DNA of 64,000 bases. Source: Planctomycetota bacterium (GTDB lineage Bacteria; Planctomycetota; Planctomycetia; Pirellulales; Pirellulaceae). Below are positions 45,110 to 53,796 of this stretch, one piece after another. Below the pieces are notes generated by a model that saw only the letters and a list, made by a program, of their open reading frames with translations, was not told the origin of the DNA and did not search any database. The DNA lies in assembly GCA_026692845.1 (NCBI GenBank), contig JAPLNM010000043.1:52073-116072 (forward strand), in the 5' to 3' direction. The position numbers were made by a program, and so were the translations under genes. The number at the start of each line of letters is the position of its first letter. Within the stretch, counting starts at the first letter, position 1.

Positions 45110-46675
45110 TCACTCCAGGTTTACGACCTCTCCGCCATTGCGAGAGAAGAGAGCTAGCCAAGTCTCTTTCGGTAAATCCAGTTTCAGGTTGGTAACCGAC
45201 CCATCAAACATCGCGATGACCGTCTTGCCATTGTAATCGCGAAGCTTGGCGGTCGGATTGGACTCGTCAAACGGATACTCCTCAGGACTGGTCCAGGGAA
45301 TGGCATGTTCGCGTTTGAGTTCGACAAAGGCAATCGTATTGCTCGTACCATCGGTGATGTTTCGGAACTGCATAGGTTCACTCTGTCCAAAAACCGTCTT
45401 TTTGCCGATCGGTGCAACATAGGTGGTGTGATAGGGTTTGAGCTCCACCGTCTCGTTCATATCGCCAGTGGGGAGATAAATCGCTGGCATTTTGGCAAGC
45501 AGCTTGATGTTGTGCGGGCTATCCCATGCCTCGTCGAGCTTGAACTCTTGATACAACTCAGCAAAACCGAAGAAAGGCAAAAGATGCACACGCCAACTAA
45601 GCCCACTTTTTGCTTTTGTCTTGGCCATGTTCAAGTAGGTCGGAAACGCTTGGTACGCGCTTTGGTAGTTGTGGAATCCTAATGCAAATTGCTTCATGCG
45701 ATTCGACGTTGTGGTTGCGGTAATAGGGGCCATGAGAGAATTCGCCACCGTGGCTGCGAATTGTAGAAGCGATTGATTGGTCTGATCGTCTGTGAGTGAT
45801 ACGACAACACGCTCGCCCGATAGCACCGGTTTGATCATCCCAATCAAAACCCAGAGAGCCAAAGCGGATTCTTTGTCCGGTACGGTCGTGTTTACGACGG
45901 ATCGGATCAGCTTGGGCAAATTCTTCGCGAAGATTTTGGCCCCTTCCTCAGAGCCGGACTGAACCACAATTCGGGCGGTAGCATTCTTGGTGTCCAGACC
46001 GATGGAAATCCATCGTGCGCCCTCGAGTAACCACTCAGCTGATCCTCCACCGAGTTCCTCGGGCAAATCGGGTTTGATCTCTCGGAATGTTTTGAGCACG
46101 TAATCAGGCAATAGCATAACGCATTGGACGGGAAACTCTTTGGTAGCTTCCAAAGCCGACTGCCATTTCGAAGCTTGCTCAGCAGGCATTGCAGGCGGTT
46201 CGCCTGGGGTTGCCGACCCTAGATCGGTACCCATGGTTAGCTTCGTTAGCTCCAAAGTGGATCGATCCGAAACAGCGATTTGAGGATATATGTATTTCGC
46301 GAGTTTTTCTAAATCAGAAGCAGGGACGGACTTTGGAGCCACAGCATGTAGAGCCACCGCTGCGGTGTAAGGCAAATCGACCGACATGTAAACCGTCTGC
46401 CCCTTGGTAAGCTCACGGATAGAAACAAGATTGCGTTGGGAGGCCTCGATCAAAGATGCGATAGGCTTATCCTTGAGCTCATCCCGCATCTGCTCGATTT
46501 TCTTTGGAATCGCCAGTTGCTCGGAGTCAATTTTAAGCAAAAGCATCGAGGATGCATTGAGGGATTGCTGTGTGGATACTACGCGGTCTTGGCCCAGGCT
46601 CTGGCTTGTGCTCCCTAGCGCTAAGGCAACCCAAAAAAGCTGAGACAGAAACGGTTTTTTGCAATTCATATTCAT
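45110..46675 (-). CDS. Secreted protein with a DUF1559-like C-terminal half
   Basis: A 521-residue exported protein (signal peptide ends SLGQ, about 29). The C-terminal half (about 330-500) resembles planctomycete DUF1559 proteins: MKQFALGFHNYQSAYQAFP, NITDGTSNTIAFVE and AMFDGSVTNLKL (the H-X9-DG region), but the prepilin-type N-terminal helix is missing. The first half is of unknown fold. It is last in a minus-strand set led by the broken sigma factor. Function unknown. Confidence 0.8.
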   Translation of the reverse strand: MNMNCKKPFLSQLFWVALALGSTSQSLGQDRVVSTQQSLNASSMLLLKIDSEQLAIPKKIEQMRDELKDKPIASLIEASQRNLVSIRELTKGQTVYMSVDLPYTAAVALHAVAPKSVPASDLEKLAKYIYPQIAVSDRSTLELTKLTMGTDLGSATPGEPPAMPAEQASKWQSALEATKEFPVQCVMLLPDYVLKTFREIKPDLPEELGGGSAEWLLEGARWISIGLDTKNATARIVVQSGSEEGAKIFAKNLPKLIRSVVNTTVPDKESALALWVLIGMIKPVLSGERVVVSLTDDQTNQSLLQFAATVANSLMAPITATTTSNRMKQFALGFHNYQSAYQAFPTYLNMAKTKAKSGLSWRVHLLPFFGFAELYQEFKLDEAWDSPHNIKLLAKMPAIYLPTGDMNETVELKPYHTTYVAPIGKKTVFGQSEPMQFRNITDGTSNTIAFVELKREHAIPWTSPEEYPFDESNPTAKLRDYNGKTVIAMFDGSVTNLKLDLPKETWLALFSRNGGEVVNLE

Positions 46676-46780
46676 GGCAGTGATTCTCTTTTAGGTTTCA
46701 AATTCTTCCAGATGCAGAGTAGTGAATCGCATAAAGCGATTGAAGGTCTTAGTCAATAAACTATTTCCTGTCCGTACCCG

Positions 46781-48340
46781 TCATGGATTGATCGGTTTCG
46801 TGCGCAGTTCCAATTGATATTGTAAACCTGGATGTTCGGCTCCCTTTAGTGTTGCACCTGCTGCATGGGCTATATATTCAAACGGTCCGTTGGTAAGGGG
46901 GTCATGGGGTGCGGGGAGTTCCAGTTCTTCGAGTGTGGCCGGGAGTTTGTTATCGTGGGTGGCCAAATGGTTTCGGAGAGCTTCGACCGTTTGCCACAGT
47001 GCGAGTTGTTGCTGGGTTCTGAGCGATGCACCTTGAGCCGCTTGTACGGCAGGAAGGAAGACCGAAGTCGGTAGCGTGATTAAACCATATCGCAAACCAA
47101 ATTCACCAAACTCTTTCGAAGTGACTCTTGCTTTGTTGCGTGCGTGTTCGGGCAAAAAGCTAACCTTGAATTCCTCATCGCGATACCGTTCGTAAAAACG
47201 ACGCACGGCAAGAAAGAAAATCTGCGCGTTAGGTAGCTTATCCAATGTGTCGTGGCTCATACCTTCGATCTCAACGAGATACTCGCGAGCTTTGGGTACA
47301 TTGGAACCGATGGCCAGGGTGATACCTGCTTTCCCGATAGCCTCTGACTGGTCGAATGGGGAGCCAATACCTTTCATTGCAGCGGTAAACCTATCGATAA
47401 ACTCACTCCAGTATCCATCTGGCTTAGGGATACTATCTACCTCTCGCAATGCTTTGACCTGTTCGAACAAAAACTCGCGTTCATAGGCCAGCGACTGATC
47501 CATTTGGATCAACGGCTTGGGCAGTTGAGCGATCGCCCAATAGAGGTTCGGTGCATCGGCATGCTCGGAAAGATAGTAAGCTTGTTGCAAGCCGATGTTG
47601 ACACAGGCGGTTCCGACGAGGTTCGATACCAGGAAGGGCTCCTGGCAAAGGTGCGGTCCCATGGCGATCAACTGCCCGAGGATTTTGACGGCGTCATCCG
47701 GTCTGTTTTCTGCCATGGCAACTAAGAACCGCATCGCTTGGATGCGCGCAACATCGCGAATGGCCTGAACTTCTGGCAGCAAGTAGCCGACGGGATTTTC
47801 GACGCTTTTTATCTGGCGATCAAAATCGCAATGCAATCGCGAAGCAGCTTCTTCGAGAAAAAGGGGTTGAAAAGATGTGTAGACCAAATACTCTTTGACC
47901 TTTTCAACAGGGAGATCTTTCAGCTCTGTTTCTAACCAAATAAAGGGAGCGAATTCTCTGTCGCCTGCGGCTGCCCTCGAATCGACTTCAAATTTTTGCT
48001 TTGCCTGCAATGCTGCCGTTTGCTCGAAGAATCCTCCCGCTTTAAGATAGTAAATGGCAGCGTTGCCTAGTTTTGCATTGAAGGAATCAGGGATAAAGCG
48101 AATGGAAAGTGCTGGCTTATGCTCAGCTTTGGGAGCTAACGTAACGGTCCGGCGTGCCGTTGTGATCCTCCCCCTTGAAAATTCCCAAGCTCCTTCTCGA
48201 CTGGAGATTTGTTCTGCTGGGACGGCGGTCGATTCTTGTGAGTTGCCGTCTTGTGAGTAGCCGGTAGACCTACCAGTCGAAATCAGTATTGCAGCCAATA
48301 TGCCGCGTTTCAAGAGTTTGGTTAAGCTAGTTTTTGTCAT
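46781..48340 (-). CDS. Secreted protein of unknown function
   Basis: A 519-residue protein with a signal peptide (about 1-31, ending GYSQ), mostly helical by composition. Near the C-terminus VEALRNHLATHDNKLPATLEELELP and DPLTNGPFEYIA resemble the tail pattern of planctomycete pseudopilin-like secreted proteins. No catalytic motif was recognised. It lies between the anti-sigma-like gene (58 bases) and the DUF1559-like gene (105 bases) and is probably co-transcribed. Just upstream (48357-48383) is a short run of degenerate GGGATTA/GGGTT repeats. Confidence 0.75.
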   Translation of the reverse strand: MTKTSLTKLLKRGILAAILISTGRSTGYSQDGNSQESTAVPAEQISSREGAWEFSRGRITTARRTVTLAPKAEHKPALSIRFIPDSFNAKLGNAAIYYLKAGGFFEQTAALQAKQKFEVDSRAAAGDREFAPFIWLETELKDLPVEKVKEYLVYTSFQPLFLEEAASRLHCDFDRQIKSVENPVGYLLPEVQAIRDVARIQAMRFLVAMAENRPDDAVKILGQLIAMGPHLCQEPFLVSNLVGTACVNIGLQQAYYLSEHADAPNLYWAIAQLPKPLIQMDQSLAYEREFLFEQVKALREVDSIPKPDGYWSEFIDRFTAAMKGIGSPFDQSEAIGKAGITLAIGSNVPKAREYLVEIEGMSHDTLDKLPNAQIFFLAVRRFYERYRDEEFKVSFLPEHARNKARVTSKEFGEFGLRYGLITLPTSVFLPAVQAAQGASLRTQQQLALWQTVEALRNHLATHDNKLPATLEELELPAPHDPLTNGPFEYIAHAAGATLKGAEHPGLQYQLELRTKPINP

Positions 48341-48398
48341 CGTTGAAACTCCGATCGGGATTAGGGTTGGGATTAGGATTGGGAAGATTCGTGATTGC

Positions 48399-49100
48399 TC
48401 ATATCGAGTTCAAGGTATCGGATTCCAGTAGCATCTTGAGCAACTGACGCTGACTTTGGCACTTTGGGAATGAATAAGGAATTGGCGTTGAAGGGGATTT
48501 CGTAGAGGAGTTTGGCACATCGGTTTGTCCGTTCTTTGGCGGCGATGCTGAATCCACCTCGGCGAACGTCATGCTGCCGTTGACGGCATTTTGCCGCATG
48601 ATGGTCCGCAAAACGTAGTCACCTGCCAAGTCGATCGCGTTGAATCGGCTGGTTCCTCCAAAAAATTCATCTTGGAAAGCGGCGGGCTGCTGGGAGCGAA
48701 ACAATTCCGCTGAGGGTGGATTTTGAGTTAATGCAACCTCTGGGGGTGCAGATATCACCTCCGATATAGCCACATCTTGAGATGCGAGAATTGGCTCCGT
48801 ACGGAGAAGGTCTTCCTTCATAAACCTCATCCAAATCGCCGACACGAGTAACCCGGCAGCCAATCCCATCACCCAAGAGACCGTCGCGATTTTGAGCCAG
48901 TTACGATTCTGCATGGGCAATCGATGCAGTGGCTCGTCCGTGACCAGTCCAACAACAGGTTCGTTTCTAAACACCAAGTCGTGTGAGGACGGCTTGGCCT
49001 TGACTGGTAGTACCTCCAAAAAGTTTTTTGGTGTGAGGGACCTAAGGTCCTGCTCGAATGATTGAAGAGCTTCATGCACAGGAAATTTTGGTTCGTTCAC
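48399..49100 (-). CDS. Anti-sigma-factor-like single-span membrane protein
   Basis: A 233-residue protein with an N-terminal cytosolic part, one membrane span (VSWVMGLAAGLLVSAIWM, about 74-91) and a polar periplasmic tail. No zinc-binding anti-sigma motif is visible, so the call rests on topology and on its place directly after an ECF sigma gene: its GTG start overlaps the sigma stop as GTGA. It could instead be an unrelated membrane protein of the operon. Confidence 0.6.
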   Translation of the reverse strand: MNEPKFPVHEALQSFEQDLRSLTPKNFLEVLPVKAKPSSHDLVFRNEPVVGLVTDEPLHRLPMQNRNWLKIATVSWVMGLAAGLLVSAIWMRFMKEDLLRTEPILASQDVAISEVISAPPEVALTQNPPSAELFRSQQPAAFQDEFFGGTSRFNAIDLAGDYVLRTIMRQNAVNGSMTFAEVDSASPPKNGQTDVPNSSTKSPSTPIPYSFPKCQSQRQLLKMLLESDTLNSI

Positions 49101-49627
49101 AGTCGTTGCCCTGAATTGGTTTTATTGGCGTACGGTGTGCTTGCTGCAAGCACCACCTGCTTGAGATCGGTAAGTGCGCAGACATAGCGCCTGTAAGCCG
49201 ACGCAGGTGAGCAGTTCATAAGCTCAGCAAGTTCTTCGAAAGTAAGTTCTCCCCAGACTTTGGCGATAATTATCTCGCGCTGGTCAGGTTTTAGGGAGTC
49301 GAGCCCCTCAAGTACTTACGATGCTGCGATCCCGTTTCGGGTGTTTGGTTCCAACCAATATTGCCCAGCACGATCCACGCTGCTTTCCTGAATCAGCTTT
49401 TCCAGATGGTTGCGATGTCGGGATTCGGCTCGGGCGATGTTGTGTGCTTTGCGACGGGTTGTCGTGTAGAGCCATGCCTTAGGGTAAGTTGGTTCCGGGG
49501 AGCAATTCGCCAGGTCGATAAAGGCTTCCTGGACGGCATCTTCTGGGGTTGTGCACCACTGCCGAGCGTACAACACCAGGGCATTGCTGAGACTGGCAAA
49601 TAGCTCCTGGAGGTTGTTGCAATGCAT
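49097..49627 (-). pseudogene. ECF RNA polymerase sigma factor interrupted by an in-frame TAA
   Basis: Codons from the ATG at 49627 encode sigma region 2 (QWCTTPEDAVQEAFIDLA, PKAWLYTTTRRKAHNIARAES) and end at a TAA at 49316-49318. In the same frame, with no shift, the sequence goes on as region 4 (SLKPDQREIIIAKVWGELTF, then EELAELMNCSPASAYRRY) to a TGA that overlaps the next gene. Total length of 176 codons is normal for an ECF sigma. Region 4 is otherwise intact, and no good start codon follows the TAA, so the stop is recent, a sequencing error, or read through. I call it a nonsense pseudogene with that caution. Confidence 0.8.
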
Positions 49628-50151
49628 GAGAGAAATAGCGTAGAGGATGACTACAACCGAGTAGCAGGCACTTCTGCTAAGGCTAAGTCACCGCTTGGTT
49701 GATTTTATTTCAGCCGAGAGGGGGAAAATTGGTCTTCCGAAGAATTTTTGGGTAAAACGGTCTAAGAGCCCTAAATAACCCGCGGACGGTCCCCGCACTT
49801 CTTCCAGCGAGGGATTGATGATTGTCGAGTGATGATTGTTGATTTTTGAAGTGGTAAGTTTGTACCCTCAAGCCTGCTCCCGAGATAGGTTGCCCTCCGG
49901 GCTTGGACCAGCACATCGAGGGCTTCCTGGATCTCAGCGTTGGATTCCGAGTCGTGTTGGTTCGCGCCAACCTGTAAGCATGTAGCAATCCAGATAATGG
50001 GGCTCTCTTGCCCGGTACCTGCCACTTGCATCTGGCAACAATGCGATCAATCCCGGGGGATGAACCATTTTCCCCCAGCGATTCTTTCCCCGAGCGATTC
50101 CGTTGGTTTCCTGAGCTTACCAAGCCAAAACGGACTCAGAATTACTTGGGA
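49628..50151. other. Non-coding gap between cyclase and sigma genes
   Basis: No gene is supported in these 524 bases. The right half is a second, inverted copy of the dispersed repeat seen at 32672-32783. The promoter of the sigma operon should lie in the left part. A short open frame (about 49771-50031) reads through the repeat and is not believed. Confidence 0.6.
49999..50129 (-). repeat. Dispersed intergenic repeat, copy 2
   Basis: On the minus strand it shares the blocks at both ends of 32672-32783, with a longer diverged middle. It ends 22 bases before the cyclase direct repeat, at the edge of the accessory block. Confidence 0.8.
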
Positions 50152-50293
50152 ATCACTTGGTAAAAGCTTCCCAAACCGGCGAAAACGTACCGATGGGATG
50201 AACCAATTGACTGACCGAGCGTTCGAGCATGATCAGCGATGGGCCATCCTCGGGGTGGCGTTGGACCAACTCTCCGAAAAGCTTGGCCGATTG
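50152..50293 (-). repeat. Direct repeat, intact copy (cyclase 3' end)
   Basis: The intact partner of 44932-45027. It contains two CGATGGG direct repeats, at 50191 and 50237, between which the other copy has lost 46 bases. The two copies bound about 5.1 kb. Confidence 0.85.
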
Positions 50294-52066
50294 ACGGAAC
50301 TGCTTCCCGGATTCAAAAAGCGCTAGGCCTTCTGCATACCGAGAAATCAAATCGTCGTTAGCCTCTTGCTGGCTCATCAGTTGGTAGAGGTTTACGTGGC
50401 CATCGAGTCCGACGACCTTGGCTTGGCAAAGTCGCCTTTTTGGGGTGTCCGGAGGTACACACTCGGCGGTCGATTCGGCCATGAGTGTCGAAACCTGCCA
50501 CTGCTTGGTCAGCCCTTGGATCCGGCTCCCGAGATTCACGGTTCTGCCCATCGGTCCATACTTGAACTTCTGCCTCGAGCCGGTATTTCCGACCCGAGCT
50601 TTCCCGGTATTGAGCCCGATGCCGAAATCGATTTTGAAACTGATTTTCCCTTGGTAACGCTCGTTGAGCATTCGCTTGATTTCCATCATTTGCAGGGCGG
50701 CACGAATCGCGCTATAGCCGTGCGAGGGGTCTTCGTCTGGCGCACCCCACATCGCGAATAATTCATCCCCTACATAGTCGACGAGCACTCCATCGGCATC
50801 GAGCACGACCTGGGAAAGCTCGCTGAGGGTATCGCTGAGCCATTGCATGGCCGCGTTTGCTTCCATCGAGTCGGTCGCCTTGCTAAATCCACGAATGTCA
50901 CAGAAAAGAACACTCACCTCGGTGTCCTTACCATCGAGAAAAGCATCCCCTTTTTCCAATAGATTCGCGATCACTTTTTGGGAGAAGAATTGCTGGTAGG
51001 TATGAAGTTCTTGTTCCTTTTTGACGTTTCCTAAGCGGTTGGCCGTCGCGGCGCTTAGGATTGCTATAAATCCTTTTTCATCTTTTGAGATCGACGCCGA
51101 TCGACCCGATCCCATCTTGCAGCGTCGATCTGCATACAGGACCCCGAGTAAGCCACCTTTGGGGTTCGTGGGATCCATCAGCGGGCTTGCGATGGCTGTT
51201 TGCATCTCCATCAAACTTTCCGAGGCGCAATCCTCCTCTTCGTCTGGATAAGTGGATAATTTGCCTGTGGCCAAGACACGTTCGAGTAGATTACGAGAAG
51301 GCAATTCTGGCTCGAGCGACTTGGATCGAAGAAATTGATTTGTGTCATCGTAGATCCATTTGCCGTCCTTGCGTGTGATGATCTCCACGCGATCCATATC
51401 CATCACGCGGATGACGGCCTCTGCGATGCCTTGGAGGTACTTCGGAGAATTGATAGGTTCCTGAAGTGCTGGTATCACATGGCTCATGGCTTGTAAAAAC
51501 AAACGGCTGTTTTCTCCAACCTCAGAATCCTTCGAGAAAACTGTGTGAGATCCTCCGATAGAACTTTGCGATAAGAAACTTGAACCGCTCGAAAAAGATA
51601 GCGACGTTCCCGATCCTCCGAGGATCGAATTGACTTGTTCATTGAATTCTGGATGGGAGGTCCCTTGCTCTGCTTCAATCTCCGAGATCTCGACCAACGC
51701 GATCTCGACGGCTAGACCTTCAGGAAGCCGGACCGTCACCGGCAAGGGCTTGTCGATCGAATCCCCAGGTAGAATCTGGACTTTCGATTCCCCTTTTTGG
51801 ATCCAAAGCTCGCGATTCGCGGTGTGAATGTTCGAGACCCTAACTCGGTTGCCATCGATGTACTCCAGGCCACAGACCTTGCGAGGGACCTTGTTGGCCC
51901 CCCCGGTGTCGGTTACCACCCACCGCGCCACATTCCCAAAACGCGTCAAAAACGGAACCACCTCTCCGATATCCGATTTGTCTCGACGCCCCAATTCTAA
52001 GTACTCGTCGACTAGGATATTCCCTACATTCGTTCCATCCTTAAGTAGATCGATTCGTATTGGCAT
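50153..52066 (-). CDS. Class III adenylate/guanylate cyclase with FHA-like and GAF domains
   Basis: A 637-residue cytosolic signalling enzyme. The N-terminal part (about 1-130) looks FHA-like (YLELGRRDKSDIGE); a GAF domain spans about 195-360. The cyclase domain (about 390-590) has the two metal Asp residues in VLFCDIRGFSKATDS and VDYVGDELFAMWG, and the transition-state Asn/Arg in MGRTVNLGSRIQGL. It should make cAMP or cGMP; the base-specifying residues cannot be assigned with certainty by eye. It precedes the sigma block and lies about 5 kb upstream of the redox operon whose last protein has two cNMP-binding domains. Its last 140 bases are duplicated at 44932-45027. Confidence 0.9.
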   Translation of the reverse strand: MPIRIDLLKDGTNVGNILVDEYLELGRRDKSDIGEVVPFLTRFGNVARWVVTDTGGANKVPRKVCGLEYIDGNRVRVSNIHTANRELWIQKGESKVQILPGDSIDKPLPVTVRLPEGLAVEIALVEISEIEAEQGTSHPEFNEQVNSILGGSGTSLSFSSGSSFLSQSSIGGSHTVFSKDSEVGENSRLFLQAMSHVIPALQEPINSPKYLQGIAEAVIRVMDMDRVEIITRKDGKWIYDDTNQFLRSKSLEPELPSRNLLERVLATGKLSTYPDEEEDCASESLMEMQTAIASPLMDPTNPKGGLLGVLYADRRCKMGSGRSASISKDEKGFIAILSAATANRLGNVKKEQELHTYQQFFSQKVIANLLEKGDAFLDGKDTEVSVLFCDIRGFSKATDSMEANAAMQWLSDTLSELSQVVLDADGVLVDYVGDELFAMWGAPDEDPSHGYSAIRAALQMMEIKRMLNERYQGKISFKIDFGIGLNTGKARVGNTGSRQKFKYGPMGRTVNLGSRIQGLTKQWQVSTLMAESTAECVPPDTPKRRLCQAKVVGLDGHVNLYQLMSQQEANDDLISRYAEGLALFESGKQFRQSAKLFGELVQRHPEDGPSLIMLERSVSQLVHPIGTFSPVWEAFTK

Positions 52067-52219
52067 CTTTGGTTGGCTCGTTTAGGGGGCGTGTTCCGAT
52101 CATTACCCATATTTTTTGCGTTTCGGAATGTTGGAACCTAAACGCATCGTTGCAGTATAATCGTAACAACACGCTTCGAAAATTCCTCATCGAAGCAACC
52201 TCCAACGGAAGAGTGTTCC

Positions 52220-53725
52220 ATGATTGTTCATCGATGGCCAAGGATTAAAACCTTGGTAATCTCATTAAAACACTCTCTTTTATGCGGCTCGTTCGCCATT
52301 TTGCTCGGTGGTCCGTCGCAACTGTCTCAGGCGTTTCAAATCCCTTCGGAAACTGCGCCCCATCGCGACCCCTGGGGCGTTTTGCCTCTGACGCAAGCGT
52401 CCCACCGATGGCTCGGTGCATCTTCGTGTTCGGCATCGGCTTGTCATGGAGGGCCTGGTGCCGGGGTCTCATCGCTCCAGGCTCCCAGGGGTTCCGAGTA
52501 CCCTCTATGGATCGAAAGTGACCCTCATGCGCGTTCCTGGAGAACCCTGAATTCAGATCGCTCCGTCGAGATCCTTCAACGCTTGCATATCCTTGTCGAC
52601 GGAAAAATCGCGAACACCGCTGCCTATCAAAACTGCTTGGCATGCCACAACACATCGACCGAATTGACCAGCGACGGGATCTCGCCGGCAATCCCTGAAG
52701 GTGTCGGTTGCGAAGCTTGCCACGGACCTTCGGAAGCTTGGAGTTATTCCCATTACCAAGGCCCCAGGAGCGTGCAAGTAGCGATCGAACGACTCGGAAT
52801 GGTCAACACGGGCTCGGAAATCGTCCGAGCAAAAGCCTGTTCGCTGTGCCATATCGGAGGCCCTGATCGCGATATGAACCACGACATCATCGCCGCAGGG
52901 CACCCCGCCCTGTACTTTGACTATGCAACGTACCTCAAGGCCTATCCAAAGCACTGGCGCGAGGAACCGCAAAACCAGCCTATCCAAGCTCTTGAGCGTT
53001 GGTTGATCGGTCAAGTGACCAAGGCAGATTCCGAGCTCGAACTGATCGAGTCTCGCATCGCTTCGGCTCTTCCGCACTCGATCTGGCCCGAGTTTTCCAA
53101 CTACCAATGCACTTCGTGCCACCAACCGCTAACCAACTTTACAGAAGATCGAAATCTCAAGGCCACCGGCAATCTTCCTGAGACTCCCTCGAATCTCGGG
53201 AATGCATCCGTGCGGATGTGGAACCTCGAAGGTCTCGAATCTGTCGATCGAATCCTAGGCTCTGATTCTCAGGGAACCAAAGAACTCCTCGATTCGCTCC
53301 AACGAGCAGGCTCCGGACGCGGAGCAACGGAATCGGAACTCGAAGGACTCTTCGACAAGATCGAAGCGAAGCGCGAGGAACTGCAAAGCTTTTTTTCCAG
53401 TCCAAATGCCGGCCGAACCCGTTCTGCAGCACCTGCATGGACCGCACAGCAGCATCGAACATGGACGCGAGAAAAATGGGAGTCGGCCGCTGCATCAGGC
53501 AACTGGGAACAAGCGGCCCTGGCATACCTTTCCACCCTGGCTAGCTCACCGCATCAGGACGCTAAGGTTCCGATGGACCGATTGCGAAATCGCTTTGTTT
53601 TCCCCGAAACTACTCAGTCTCCGGTTTTTCCGACCCCCCAATCAAGCCTGGGAGATTCCAGCGAATTACAATCGGACTCCTGGTTGGCTGACTTGGATCT
53701 GATCCTCCAATTCCTAAGCCCCTGA
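52220..53725 (+). CDS. Pentahaem cytochrome c (c554-like), paralogue with CX4CH
   Basis: A 501-residue exported cytochrome; signal peptide ends at about LSQAFQ. Haem sites: CSASACH (CX4CH), then CLACH, CEACH, CSLCH and CTSCH. The order and spacing, and the segments AAGHPALYFDYATYLKAYPKHW and GVGCEACHGPSEAW, mirror the pentahaem protein at 40581-42179, so the two arose by duplication. It is divergent from the cyclase gene and followed after 71 bases by a further pentahaem gene. Likely a periplasmic electron carrier; partners unknown. Confidence 0.88.
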   Translation: MIVHRWPRIKTLVISLKHSLLCGSFAILLGGPSQLSQAFQIPSETAPHRDPWGVLPLTQASHRWLGASSCSASACHGGPGAGVSSLQAPRGSEYPLWIESDPHARSWRTLNSDRSVEILQRLHILVDGKIANTAAYQNCLACHNTSTELTSDGISPAIPEGVGCEACHGPSEAWSYSHYQGPRSVQVAIERLGMVNTGSEIVRAKACSLCHIGGPDRDMNHDIIAAGHPALYFDYATYLKAYPKHWREEPQNQPIQALERWLIGQVTKADSELELIESRIASALPHSIWPEFSNYQCTSCHQPLTNFTEDRNLKATGNLPETPSNLGNASVRMWNLEGLESVDRILGSDSQGTKELLDSLQRAGSGRGATESELEGLFDKIEAKREELQSFFSSPNAGRTRSAAPAWTAQQHRTWTREKWESAAASGNWEQAALAYLSTLASSPHQDAKVPMDRLRNRFVFPETTQSPVFPTPQSSLGDSSELQSDSWLADLDLILQFLSP

Positions 53726-53796
53726 GTTCCAAAGACCCTGAGTTCCCAAGCCCCTGAGCGACCTTCACACCGCACTCCCTATGCTCGGCCAAGACC

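Noticed and set aside
49771..50123. Small genes between the cyclase and sigma genes
   Set aside because: The frames run through a dispersed repeat also present at 32672-32783, and no family is recognisable.
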